Both the position numbers and the translations under genes were made by a program. The notes under the pieces were generated by a model, which saw nothing but the letters and a program-made list of their open reading frames with translations, made no database searches and had not been told where the DNA came from. A DNA stretch of 64,000 bases, taken from Haloechinothrix alba (lineage in GTDB: Bacteria; Actinomycetota; Actinomycetes; Mycobacteriales; Pseudonocardiaceae). Location of the stretch: the NCBI RefSeq assembly GCF_900188115.1, contig NZ_FZNW01000001.1, forward strand, positions 186,001-250,000. Direction: 5' to 3'. Every line of letters starts with the position of its first letter. Position 1 is the stretch's first letter. Shown here piece after piece: positions 25,416-33,656 of the stretch.

Positions 25416-25487
25416 GCGGACGACGGGATTCGAACCCGCGACCCTCACCTTGGCAAGGTGATGCGCTACCAGCTGCGCTACGTCCGC
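25416..25487 (-). tRNA. tRNA-Gly (GCC anticodon)
   Basis: On the minus strand, acceptor GCGGACG (25487-25481) pairs with CGTCCGC (25422-25416). The D arm GCGC-AGCTGGTA-GCGC, anticodon arm TCACC-TTGCCAA-GGTGA (anticodon GCC) and T arm GCGGG-TTCGAAT-CCCGT fold in 72 nt. CCA is not encoded. Confidence 0.96.
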
Positions 25488-25696
25488 CTGTGCGGCACTC
25501 ACGGTGCGTCCCGCACCGCGTGCGGTTACCAGTCTATACGGCACGCTCAGTGATCAGTAACCCACCCTGATGGGGTTAGCGACAACGAGTTGAGCGACAG
25601 CCTGGTGACGTAACCATGATCACTCCGTATTGTGTTCGCGCGGCCCACTCATTCGGGAGTGTAAGCCACCGGTACTGCGGGGAGGTGCTCGACGGG

Positions 25697-27415
25697 ATGC
25701 CATCCACGTCCTCGGCTTCTCGGTCCGACGATGCGGTCCTGCTGCGCAGGCTGCGGCGGGACGATGACGCCGCGTTCTCCGAGCTGTTCGAGCTGCACGC
25801 CGCTGCCGTGCGGCGGCTGGCGCGCGGGCTGACCAGGCATGCCAGCGAGGCCGAGGACATCACGTCGGAGACGTTCTTCCGCGTCCTGCAGGCTGTCCGG
25901 CGGGGCGCCGGACCGACGGACTCGGTGCGCGGGTATCTCCTCACCGTGGCGCGGCGGGTGGCGATGGAGCACCAGGCGGCGTCGCGCGACGTGCCGGTCT
26001 CCGACGAGGAGCTCAGCAGCCGCGCGGGGAGCTACGAGCACGGCATCGCTCGGTCCGCCGAACGCTCGTTGATCACCCGCGCCTTCTCGAGCCTGCCCGC
26101 GCGCTGGCGCGCGGTGCTGTGGCAGACCGAGGTCGAGGGTGAGCAGCCCGCGGTGATCGCGCCGAACTTCGGGCTGAATGCCAACGCGACAGCCGCCCTG
26201 GCGCGGCGGGCACGCCAGGGCTTACGGGCCGCGTACCTCCAGGCGCATCTGAGTGAGAACGAGCGGGGCCGGCTGTCCGCGGGCTGCGCGGATGTGCTCG
26301 ACAAGCTCGGCGCGTACACGGCGGGCAGCGTGACCGGCGCGGAAGCTCGCCGGGTGCGGCGGCACCTTGCCGAGTGTGCGTTCTGCGCCACCCGACACGA
26401 CGAGCTGCGCGACGTATCCTTCTCGCTGCGCGAGCACGCCGTCGCGCTTGCCGCCGTGACGACGGCGTCCAGTGCCCCGGTGGCGGCTGCCGCAGGCGAT
26501 GCCGCAGCGTCAACTGCCGGCTCCTGGGTCGGGCGGCAGGTGGTGCGGGCGTGCGCCGCTGTGCAGAACGCCGTGGGTGGGGTGCCCGTCAAAGTGGCGA
26601 TCGCGGTGAGCTCGACAGCAGCCGCCGGGGTGTTCGGCTTCACCGCAGCCGCGCAGCTGTCCAGTGCCCCGCCGGAGATCATCGGATTGCCTGGCCAGCA
26701 AGGAGTTCCCGAGCTGACCGCCGAGAGAACGAGCGAGCGGGACGGCTCGCACGCCGTCGTCCCCCCGAGTCCGGAGGAGCTCAACGAGCCGGACGGTTCA
26801 TGGGGAGCCGACGCCCGGGAAGGCACCGAGGGGGACACGCACCGAGGAGGGCAGCGCGAGGCGGGCGAGCCCGGCGAGCCGGGCGGGGACGGAGCGGCCG
26901 GTGACGCTCCGGGCGTGAGCGAGGAGACCCGCGAGGCCGGCGACACGGTCGGGGAGCTCGCCGGGCGCGGCGGCGGGGTCGATCCGGCCGGCAGCGGCAC
27001 GCGTTCAGATGACGTGTCACGGCCGAGCGTGCCCGAGGAAGCCCGTAGCGCTACGCGCGATGGGCAGGGCGCTACGGCGAACGCCGAGGGTGCAGCCGGC
27101 GGCGAGCAGGGCGCTACCGCGAGCGCGGACGGTACCGCGGGCAGCGTGCGCGTGGTGGAGGACGCCGACGGCTCGGTGGCCGATGAACAGACCGGGGGAG
27201 AGGATCCGGCCGCCGGAGCGGACGCAGCCCCCCAGGAAGGCACCGAGGTGCGTCCCGAAGGCGAGCAGGACCCTGGGTCCGCCGGCTCCGCCGCCGATGA
27301 CCCCACGTCGCCGGAGTGTTCGTGCGAGGAGCCGGGCTCCTACGAGGTCTATTACTACGAGGAGGAGTACTACTATGTCGAGTACGGGTCCGGTTACTAC
27401 TATTTCGGCTACTGA
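25697..27415 (+). CDS. ECF sigma factor fused to a zinc-finger/membrane segment and a long acidic tail
   Basis: A 572-residue protein from the ATG at 25697, with GGGGAGG 11 nt upstream. Residues 15-75 are sigma region 2 (AAFSELFELHAAAVRRLARG, EAEDITSETFFRVLQAV). Residues 120-185 are region 4 (FSSLPARWRAVLWQTEVEGE). Residues 190-245 resemble a zf-HC2 anti-sigma motif (HLAECAFC, H-x3-C-x2-C). A hydrophobic stretch follows at about 300-325 (AIAVSSTAAAGVFGFTAAAQ), then about 230 residues rich in Gly, Glu, Asp and Ala. The last 24 residues are half tyrosine (YYYEEEYYYVEYGSGYYYFG). Fused sigma/anti-sigma proteins are known in actinobacteria; sequestration at the membrane until an outer signal is the likely logic. 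Confidence 0.8.
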   Translation: MPSTSSASRSDDAVLLRRLRRDDDAAFSELFELHAAAVRRLARGLTRHASEAEDITSETFFRVLQAVRRGAGPTDSVRGYLLTVARRVAMEHQAASRDVPVSDEELSSRAGSYEHGIARSAERSLITRAFSSLPARWRAVLWQTEVEGEQPAVIAPNFGLNANATAALARRARQGLRAAYLQAHLSENERGRLSAGCADVLDKLGAYTAGSVTGAEARRVRRHLAECAFCATRHDELRDVSFSLREHAVALAAVTTASSAPVAAAAGDAAASTAGSWVGRQVVRACAAVQNAVGGVPVKVAIAVSSTAAAGVFGFTAAAQLSSAPPEIIGLPGQQGVPELTAERTSERDGSHAVVPPSPEELNEPDGSWGADAREGTEGDTHRGGQREAGEPGEPGGDGAAGDAPGVSEETREAGDTVGELAGRGGGVDPAGSGTRSDDVSRPSVPEEARSATRDGQGATANAEGAAGGEQGATASADGTAGSVRVVEDADGSVADEQTGGEDPAAGADAAPQEGTEVRPEGEQDPGSAGSAADDPTSPECSCEEPGSYEVYYYEEEYYYVEYGSGYYYFGY

Positions 27416-27548
27416 ACGTGATCACACGAGTGGAGTATTCCGACTGCTTGCCTGGTCACGATGCGGATCGGGCCTCGCCACGATGTATCGCGGCGCGGTA
27501 CTTTGCGTGAGGTGCTGACAACCGAGTGCGAACGGAGCTGGATACGCG

Positions 27549-28094
27549 ATGGACCGGGTGGTTACGGGCGCCGACGGCCGCGAGTGGTCGGTACGCTGCC
27601 AGATGGAGTGGCGTCCTCCGGTCACGGCCGAGGACTTCGAGCACGACGTCTCCGGTGGGGCGCGGCCCGGGTACGTGATGCTGGGGATTCTCGCGGTGCT
27701 GATCGCCGCGCTGGTGATCTGGATGCCGGAGGGTGTGTACGTACCGGGCTGGTTCCTGCTGGCGCTCGCCCTTGTGATGCTGTTCTTCCCGCTGCGTTGG
27801 GCCCTGCGGCGCCCGTGGACCGTGGTCGCCGAGACCGATGGCCTCGAGCCCGAACCCGTCCCACACGGCAGGCGCGATGCGCGGGAGGGCGACGGCGAGC
27901 AAGACGGTGACACCGACCAGGCCGAGGCGGTCGCCGAGGACGCCGAGCCGGAGTACGACCCGTATCCTGCCGAACGCTGGGTGGGTACGGTACGCGGCAT
28001 GTTCGCCGTCCGGGCGCACATGTCGCGCGCGGCCAAGGACATCGCACGCGGGTCGGCTCCCGACCCGACCGGCCCGCTGCGGCCTGTGGACTGA
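27549..28094 (+). CDS. Two-helix membrane protein, unknown function
   Basis: A 181-residue protein. A charged N-terminal part (REWSVRCQMEWRPPVTAEDF) is followed by two adjacent membrane helices (VMLGILAVLIAALVIWM and GWFLLALALVMLFFPLRWAL), then an acidic cytoplasmic tail (about 100-181) containing PEYDPYPAERWVGTVRGMF. The domain is often found in Pseudonocardiaceae; I know no function. It lies 78 nt upstream of the sensor kinase. Confidence 0.68.
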   Translation: MDRVVTGADGREWSVRCQMEWRPPVTAEDFEHDVSGGARPGYVMLGILAVLIAALVIWMPEGVYVPGWFLLALALVMLFFPLRWALRRPWTVVAETDGLEPEPVPHGRRDAREGDGEQDGDTDQAEAVAEDAEPEYDPYPAERWVGTVRGMFAVRAHMSRAAKDIARGSAPDPTGPLRPVD

Positions 28095-28171
28095 CCCCGT
28101 GGGGAAACCCGTTCCGGGCTGGGCGGAGCCACGGACAGGGAGCGAACTGGCACGCAAAGTGAGCCAAGCTC

Positions 28172-29530
28172 TTGTCATCTGTGCCGAATCCGCCCAGCAT
28201 TGACGTCGTGACCAGCGTACCGGCCTCGCTCGTGCTCCCGTGGAGCGTCGCCACGCTCGCTGTCGTTGTGCTGCTCTGGGTACTGATACGTTCCCGGCGT
28301 CCGGGCAAGGCGACCGAGGACGCCGTGCTCGACGCGGTGCACCGGCTCTCCCTCGCGGCTCCCGGCCTGCGGGAAGGGCTGGACCAGTCGGCGGCGGACC
28401 GGATCACCATGCACCTGCTGCTGTTACTGAAGTGCGTGGCCGTGGGGATCACCGACCGGCACGGCATCCTGCAGAGCTGGGACGGCGAGGCCAACGACCA
28501 CTACGTCGATCTCGAGCCTGCCATCACCGCAGCACGTGTGCGGCATCGCAGGGAGATCGTCGCGCACGAGAACCTGTTCTGCTCGGCACGGGGCGAGTGC
28601 CGGATGCGCACGGCGGTGGTCATCCCCCTGATCGTGGAGGGAAGCACGCAGGCGGTGCTGATCGTCGTGGGGCGCAGCAGGGGGCAGCGGCTGATGCAGA
28701 TGGCCGACGCCGTCGCGCAGTTCGTCCGCACGCAGTTCGAGCTGGCCAGCCTGGAGGAGTCCAAACGCGCGCTGAACGAGGCCGAGATCAAGGCGCTGCG
28801 CGCGCAGATCTCGCCGCACTTCATCTACAACGCGCTGAACACGATCTCGTCGATGATCGAGAAGGATCCGGAGCAGGCCAACGACCTGCTCCACGAGTTC
28901 GCGGACTTCACGAGGTACTCGTTCCGGCAGTCGAGCATGTTCACCACGCTCGCCGAGGAGCTGCGCAACATCGAGCGGTACCTCGCCATCGAGTCGGCGC
29001 GGTTCGACGACCGGCTGGACGTGCGCATCAAGATCGCCCGCGAGGTGCTCACCGTCGTCGTGCCGTTCCTGCTCATCCAGCCGCTCGTGGAGAACGCCGT
29101 CAAGCACGGGCTCGCCCAGAAACCGAGTGGCGGCACCGTCAGTGTGGTCGCCGAGGACGCCGGTAACGAGGCCGTGATCAGCGTCGAGGACGACGGCGTC
29201 GGGATGGACCCGGCCAAGTTGACCGAGCTGCAGAACGCGCACGCCCGCTCGAGCGGTCATCACGTTGGCCTCGGCAGCCTCAACAAGCGGATGCGGCAGC
29301 TGTTCGGCGACGAGTACGCGCTGGTGGTCGAGACGGCGGTGAACGCCGGCATGAAGGTCACCCTGCGGGTGCCGAAGTTCACGCCAGGGGTGCGTCCCGA
29401 CCTGCCGGACTACGGGGTCGGCAAGGACGGTGAACCGGAAGGGACCCCGGAGCTGCCCGGCCAGCGTGACGGCTCGGCGGGCGGCCGGGGGAGCACCAAG
29501 CCGTCGATGTCGCCCGTGGACGGTGTGTGA
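28172..29530 (+). CDS. LytS-type sensor histidine kinase
   Basis: A 452-residue kinase. One N-terminal membrane helix (LPWSVATLAVVVLLWVLI) leads to a GAF-like sensor region with a Cys pair (NLFCSARGECRMRTAVVIPL, about residues 130-150). The His-kinase domain has the phosphorylation motif RAQISPHFIYNALNTISSMI, then FADFTRYSFRQ, and the ATPase domain with LLIQPLVENAVKHGLAQK, VEDDGVGMD and GLGSLNKRMRQLFG. Family members signal to LytTR regulators and often control pyruvate or acetate transport. The downstream acetate symporter fits, but no response regulator is present here. Confidence 0.9.
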   Translation: MSSVPNPPSIDVVTSVPASLVLPWSVATLAVVVLLWVLIRSRRPGKATEDAVLDAVHRLSLAAPGLREGLDQSAADRITMHLLLLLKCVAVGITDRHGILQSWDGEANDHYVDLEPAITAARVRHRREIVAHENLFCSARGECRMRTAVVIPLIVEGSTQAVLIVVGRSRGQRLMQMADAVAQFVRTQFELASLEESKRALNEAEIKALRAQISPHFIYNALNTISSMIEKDPEQANDLLHEFADFTRYSFRQSSMFTTLAEELRNIERYLAIESARFDDRLDVRIKIAREVLTVVVPFLLIQPLVENAVKHGLAQKPSGGTVSVVAEDAGNEAVISVEDDGVGMDPAKLTELQNAHARSSGHHVGLGSLNKRMRQLFGDEYALVVETAVNAGMKVTLRVPKFTPGVRPDLPDYGVGKDGEPEGTPELPGQRDGSAGGRGSTKPSMSPVDGV

Positions 29531-29641
29531 GCGGTGGCACCGCCTGCGCGGGGCGAGTGCGGTCGCGCCGGTGAACAGGCTCAACGGCGGGGCGGTGCGG
29601 CGGTCCTGACGGGCGGGATTCCCTCCGCTACGGTGGCCGGT

Positions 29642-30508
29642 ATGAGCGTGGCGGAGATGGTGACGTCGAGGATTCCCGGGATCGGTGACCGCGGTGACCG
29701 TACCGATGTCGTTTCGGTGCTGAAGCTGAACGGGGTGATCACGCCGACGCCGAGCCCGCTGTCCAGGGGAGTTCTCAACATCAACTCTCTCGAGTCCGCG
29801 ATCGTGCGGGCGTTCGCCCCCGACCGGCTCCGCGCGGTGGCATTAGTGATCAATTCGCCGGGAGGGGCCCCCACCCAGTCCGGGCTCATCGCCGAACGGA
29901 TCCGGCAGCTGGCCGACGAGAAGAACGTGCCCGTGCTGGCGTTCGCCGAGGATGTCGCCGCGTCCGGCGGGTACTGGCTGGCCTGCGCTGCCGACGAGAT
30001 CTTCGCGCACCGCACCTCGCTCGTGGGGTCGATCGGTGTGGTGTCCGGGGGCTTCGGGTTTCCCGAGCTGCTCTCCCGGTTCGGCGTGGAACGCAGGCTC
30101 TACACGGCGGGTGAGAACAAGCGCAGGCTGGACCCGTTCAGCCCGGAGCGGTCCGAGGACGTGGAGTGGCTGAACCAGCTCATCGTGCAGCTGCACGACG
30201 AGTTCGCCGACTGGGTGCGGAGGCGGCGAGGCTCCCGGATCGCCGAGCACGGCGACCTGTTCAACGGCGACCTGTTCAACGGCGACGTGTGGCTGGGGAC
30301 GAGGGCGGCGGAGCTCGGCCTTGTCGACGGGCTCGGCACGATGCGCGAGATCGTGTCCCAGCGCTATCCCGAAGCCGAGGTCACCGTCGCCGAGCCGAAG
30401 AAGCCACTGCTGGCCCGGCTCGGGTTGGGCGCCCCTGTCGGGACCGGCATGACGGCGTTGCTCGACGTGCTCGAGCGGCGGGCGCACTGGTCGCGGTTCG
30501 GGTTGTGA
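29642..30508 (+). CDS. S49-family serine protease (SppA-like)
   Basis: A 288-residue single-domain SppA/SohB protein from the ATG at 29642. The core has VVSVLKLNGVITPT, ALVINSPGGAPTQSGLIAER, FAEDVAASGGYWLACAADEI with the catalytic Ser, SIGVVSGGFGFPELL and YTAGENKRRLDPFSP, where the conserved Lys acts as base. No clear signal peptide is present, so it is probably cytoplasmic or peripheral at the membrane. A 15-bp in-frame tandem duplication gives LFNGDLFNGD at about residues 204-213. It sits between the kinase and the acetate transport genes. Confidence 0.85.
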   Translation: MSVAEMVTSRIPGIGDRGDRTDVVSVLKLNGVITPTPSPLSRGVLNINSLESAIVRAFAPDRLRAVALVINSPGGAPTQSGLIAERIRQLADEKNVPVLAFAEDVAASGGYWLACAADEIFAHRTSLVGSIGVVSGGFGFPELLSRFGVERRLYTAGENKRRLDPFSPERSEDVEWLNQLIVQLHDEFADWVRRRRGSRIAEHGDLFNGDLFNGDVWLGTRAAELGLVDGLGTMREIVSQRYPEAEVTVAEPKKPLLARLGLGAPVGTGMTALLDVLERRAHWSRFGL

Positions 30509-30548
30509 CCCCTCGACGGCCTGGACATCGCGGAGGTGACGAGGCAAG

Positions 30549-30854
30549 ATGCAGATCACTGTGAGTGCTCGAGAGGACACGGGGAAGCTCGCTGCTCTCG
30601 TCGCGGCCGCTTCGGATGCACCGTGTGTACTCACCGCGCTCGAGCTGTACGACCGGGCTCGGCCGGACCGGTCGAACCCGGCACGGCCGGCGGGTGCCGC
30701 GTCGCCGGAGGCGCGCGGGGGCCGGGGTGGCAGCCAGGTCGTCATCTGGGACCGCGAGCGGGTCCTGCCGGCGCGTCGAAGGCACATGCCGGGGCTGGTG
30801 CGTCGTTCGACGGCCGGCGCCCGGCACAACCGGGTACCGTACGTCGGCAAGTAG
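30549..30854 (+). CDS. Small basic hypothetical protein
   Basis: A 101-residue protein from an ATG preceded by GGAGGTGACGAGG. It starts MQITVSAREDTGKLAALVAA, has a Pro/Gly/Ala-rich middle and an Arg-rich end (LPARRRHMPGLVRRSTAG). No membrane helix or known motif. It fits tightly between sppA and the DUF485 gene, so it is probably translated with them. Confidence 0.55.
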   Translation: MQITVSAREDTGKLAALVAAASDAPCVLTALELYDRARPDRSNPARPAGAASPEARGGRGGSQVVIWDRERVLPARRRHMPGLVRRSTAGARHNRVPYVGK

Positions 30855-30862
30855 GACACGTC

Positions 30863-31387
30863 GTGAACCAGCACCGGTCGAACCAGCCGCGACGGGGAGG
30901 GCAGCACCGCCAGCCGCGGCACGGCTCCTCCGAGGCGGGGACGCGTATGTGGCGGGCGAAGCCCGCCTCGCTCACCGACGGCGCCCAGTCCGGGAAGCTC
31001 CCTTCCGCCGAGCAGATCGACTCGCCGACGAAACCGAAACGGCAGCGCGTGGTGCTCGCCGACAGCAGGCAGCAGAAGACCGGTATCCGGCCTCGGGTGG
31101 AGCTGGCCCAGCAGACCAGCTGGGGTGAAATGCTGATCAAGGACCTGATCGGCGCGCAGCTCAAGCTGGGACTGGCGATCGGGCTCGTGGTGCTGGTGCT
31201 GCTCGGCTCGCTGCCGGTGGCGTTCGTTGTCGCGCCTGGCTTCGCCGAGGTGACCGTGGCCGGGATTCCGCTGGCCTGGCTGCTGCTCGGCGTCGTGCCG
31301 TTCCCGCTGCTGTTCGGGGCGGGCCTGCTCTACAACCGCATTGCCGAGCGCCACGAGCGCGCCTTCGTCGACATGATCGAGAACTAG
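30863..31387 (+). CDS. DUF485 membrane protein, partner of the acetate symporter
   Basis: A 174-residue protein from the GTG at 30863. About 95 residues of disordered, basic N terminus precede a DUF485-like domain with two helices (LGLAIGLVVLVLLGSLPVAF and LAWLLLGVVPFPLLFGAGLL) and the end YNRIAERHERAFVDMIE. DUF485 (YjcH) genes regularly precede actP. The extended N terminus is longer than E. coli YjcH (about 104 aa in all). The role is unknown; it may be an accessory subunit of the symporter 31 nt downstream. Confidence 0.8.
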   Translation: MNQHRSNQPRRGGQHRQPRHGSSEAGTRMWRAKPASLTDGAQSGKLPSAEQIDSPTKPKRQRVVLADSRQQKTGIRPRVELAQQTSWGEMLIKDLIGAQLKLGLAIGLVVLVLLGSLPVAFVVAPGFAEVTVAGIPLAWLLLGVVPFPLLFGAGLLYNRIAERHERAFVDMIEN

Positions 31388-31418
31388 TGGATGGCCGCGC
31401 GGGGCAGGTGAGGTACTG

Positions 31419-33212
31419 GTGGAGCTGAATGCCTGGGCACTCGTGGCTGTCGGGCTCGTCGGTGCCGCGACGTTCTACCTCGGGCAGCACTCCTCGCGAA
31501 TGGCGAACTCGACGCACGACTTCTTGCTGGCCAGGCGCGCGGTGCGCTCGCAGCGTAATGCCGCGGCGATCTCCGGCGAGTACCTGTCCGCGGCGTCCTT
31601 CCTGGGCATCGCCGGTGTGGTTCTCAAGGACGGCGCGGACGCGTTGTGGTACCCGATCGGGTTCGCCGCGGGGTTCCTTGCGCTCATGCTTTTCGTCGCC
31701 GCCCCGCTGCGCCGCTCGGGTGCCTACACGCTGCCCGACTTCATGGAGGGCAGGCTGGCCGCATCCCGGCCGATCCGTGGGTTCGCGAGTTTCGTGGTCG
31801 TGCTCATCGGCGTTCTGTACCTGGTCCCGCAGCTCCAGGGCGCGGGGTTGGCGTTCGCGACCGTGCTGCCCGCACCGGTGTGGGTCGGCGCCACGGTCGT
31901 CGCGCTCGTGGTGATGGTCAATGTCGTCGCGGGCGGGATGCGGTCGATCACGGTGGTGCAGGCATTCCAGTACTGGCTGAAGCTGTTCGCGATCAGCCTG
32001 CCCGCCTTCGTGCTCGGCGCGGTGTTCGTCGGCGGCGCGGCCGGGCCCCACTCCGGTGGGCTCGATGCTCAGGCTCCGCCGGTGTTTCCCGAGCGGACCA
32101 CGGTGGAGATCGAGACACCGGTGGTGTTGCAGGTCGACGAAGCGACCTTGCTGCACGCCGACGGTGTGGTGAACGGGGCGCCCGCCGAGGGTGAGGTGTT
32201 CTGGTCGGCCGAGGTCTCCCACGAGGTCGATGCCGGAACCACGCTGCGTTTCGATGCCGGTGCGCCGGTGCCTTCCGTGGAGGGCTCCGTGCCGGACAAC
32301 GCGAGCTGGCTGGTGCCGGGTAGCGACGGTGCGGGCGGCCTGGTCGGGACGTACTCCCTGATGCTCGCGCTGTTCCTCGGCACCATGGGCCTGCCGCACA
32401 TCCTGGTGCGCTTCTACACCAACCCGGACGGCAAGGCGGCTCGCCGCACCACGGTGCACGTGCTGCTGTTGCTCGGGCTGTTCTACCTGTTCCCCACCAT
32501 GCTGGGCGCGCTGTCCCGGATGTACGTCCCGGAGTTGCTGGTCACCGGCGAGACCGATGCCGCGGTGCTGCTGCTGCCCTCGGCGATGCTGCCCGGGGTG
32601 GCCGGCCAGGTGCTCGCCGCCGTGATTTTCGCGGGCGCGTTCGCGGCGTTCCTCGCGGCGTGCTCGGGTCTGGTGTTCAGCGTGGCGGGAGTCGTCGCTA
32701 CCGACCTGCTACCCGGCAGAGTCCGGGACTTCCGGGTGGCTTCCGTGCTCACAGCGGTCATCCCGCTGGCGCTGGCTGTCGCCCTGCGGCCGACCGACCT
32801 GACGTTGAGCATCGGGATGGCGTTCGCGCTCGCCGCGTCGACGTTCTGCCCGCTCCTCGTGCTCGGCATCTGGTGGCGTGGCCTCACGGCGCGGGGTGCA
32901 CTGCTTGGCATGCTCGCAGGCGGGGGGCTTGTGCTTGCCGCGTTCGGGCTGACACTGGCTGCCGGGTATACCGGCGGGTCGGTTCCGGTGCTGGTCCAGC
33001 AGCCGGCCCTGGTCTCGGTGCCGGTCGCGTTCCTGGTGATGATCATCGCGAGCAAGGCGACCCAGCGCGCGGTTCCGCCCGGCGTCGGGGCGCTCATGCT
33101 GGGCATGCACGCCCCTGACCCGCTCGGCTTCGTACAGGACAGGGAGATCCCCAGGTTCGGTCGCGCCGAGGAGCGCCTGCGCTTCAGCAAGCGCCGCCAC
33201 GACGAACGCTGA
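31419..33212 (+). CDS. actP: Cation:acetate symporter (sodium:solute symporter family)
   Basis: A 597-residue transporter from a GTG at 31419 with AGGTGAGG upstream. About 13 membrane helices are expected. Characteristic stretches include THDFLLARRAVRSQRNAAAI, SGEYLSAASFLGIAGVVLKD, YTLPDFMEGRL, and FLGTMGLPHILVRFYTNPDG. An extra hydrophilic segment of about 100 residues (about 210-305, beta-rich, between helices) is longer than in E. coli ActP. Function: acetate or other short monocarboxylate uptake. Its TGA stop (33210-33212) overlaps the start of a family B palindrome. Confidence 0.88.
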   Translation: MELNAWALVAVGLVGAATFYLGQHSSRMANSTHDFLLARRAVRSQRNAAAISGEYLSAASFLGIAGVVLKDGADALWYPIGFAAGFLALMLFVAAPLRRSGAYTLPDFMEGRLAASRPIRGFASFVVVLIGVLYLVPQLQGAGLAFATVLPAPVWVGATVVALVVMVNVVAGGMRSITVVQAFQYWLKLFAISLPAFVLGAVFVGGAAGPHSGGLDAQAPPVFPERTTVEIETPVVLQVDEATLLHADGVVNGAPAEGEVFWSAEVSHEVDAGTTLRFDAGAPVPSVEGSVPDNASWLVPGSDGAGGLVGTYSLMLALFLGTMGLPHILVRFYTNPDGKAARRTTVHVLLLLGLFYLFPTMLGALSRMYVPELLVTGETDAAVLLLPSAMLPGVAGQVLAAVIFAGAFAAFLAACSGLVFSVAGVVATDLLPGRVRDFRVASVLTAVIPLALAVALRPTDLTLSIGMAFALAASTFCPLLVLGIWWRGLTARGALLGMLAGGGLVLAAFGLTLAAGYTGGSVPVLVQQPALVSVPVAFLVMIIASKATQRAVPPGVGALMLGMHAPDPLGFVQDREIPRFGRAEERLRFSKRRHDER

Positions 33213-33256
33213 ATGACGCTTTCAGTCCACCTGACGGACTGAAAGCGTCATTCAGC
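33208..33256. repeat. Family B palindromic repeat, locus 2
   Basis: Perfect 21-bp arms (33208-33228 and 33236-33256) with core TGAATGACGCTTTCAGTCC and a 7-nt loop ACCTGAC. The actP stop codon lies inside the left arm. Here it is in terminator position between actP and the rhodanese gene, which starts 22 nt downstream. Confidence 0.9.
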
Positions 33257-33277
33257 ACACCCTTACGTGAGTCAAAC

Positions 33278-33652
33278 GTGTGTACTGGCACCATCGACAC
33301 CGTGGTGTTCCCGGAAGATGTCCCCACGGCTTCGGTGTCGGACCTGCCTTCGGACGGCTATCTCCTGCTCGACGTGCGGGAGAGCGACGAGTGGCAGGCC
33401 GGGCACGCACCCGAGGCCGTCCACATCCCGCTGCGCGACGTGCCGGTGCGGATGGACGAGCTCGCCGACCAGGTCGACGAGCGCCCCGTGTACGTGGTGT
33501 GCCGGACCGGCGGGCGGTCCGCGCAGGCGACGGCCTACCTCAACGCGCACGGCTACGAGGCCGTCAACATCGCAGGCGGCATGAAGTCCTGGCACACCGA
33601 GGGCAGGCCGATGGTCGCGGACGAGCCGGGTGCCGACCCCGAGGTGCTCTAG
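33278..33652 (+). CDS. Rhodanese-like sulfurtransferase
   Basis: A 124-residue single-domain rhodanese from a GTG at 33278. It has YLLLDVRESDEWQAGHAPEA, HIPLRDVPVRM and the active loop VYVVCRTGGRSAQATAYL with the catalytic Cys, then AVNIAGGMKSW. It transfers sulfane sulfur to cyanide or another thiol; the real acceptor is unknown. Its stop is 4 nt before the DUF4328 gene, so the two are coupled. Confidence 0.9.
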   Translation: MCTGTIDTVVFPEDVPTASVSDLPSDGYLLLDVRESDEWQAGHAPEAVHIPLRDVPVRMDELADQVDERPVYVVCRTGGRSAQATAYLNAHGYEAVNIAGGMKSWHTEGRPMVADEPGADPEVL

Positions 33653-33656
33653 CCGG

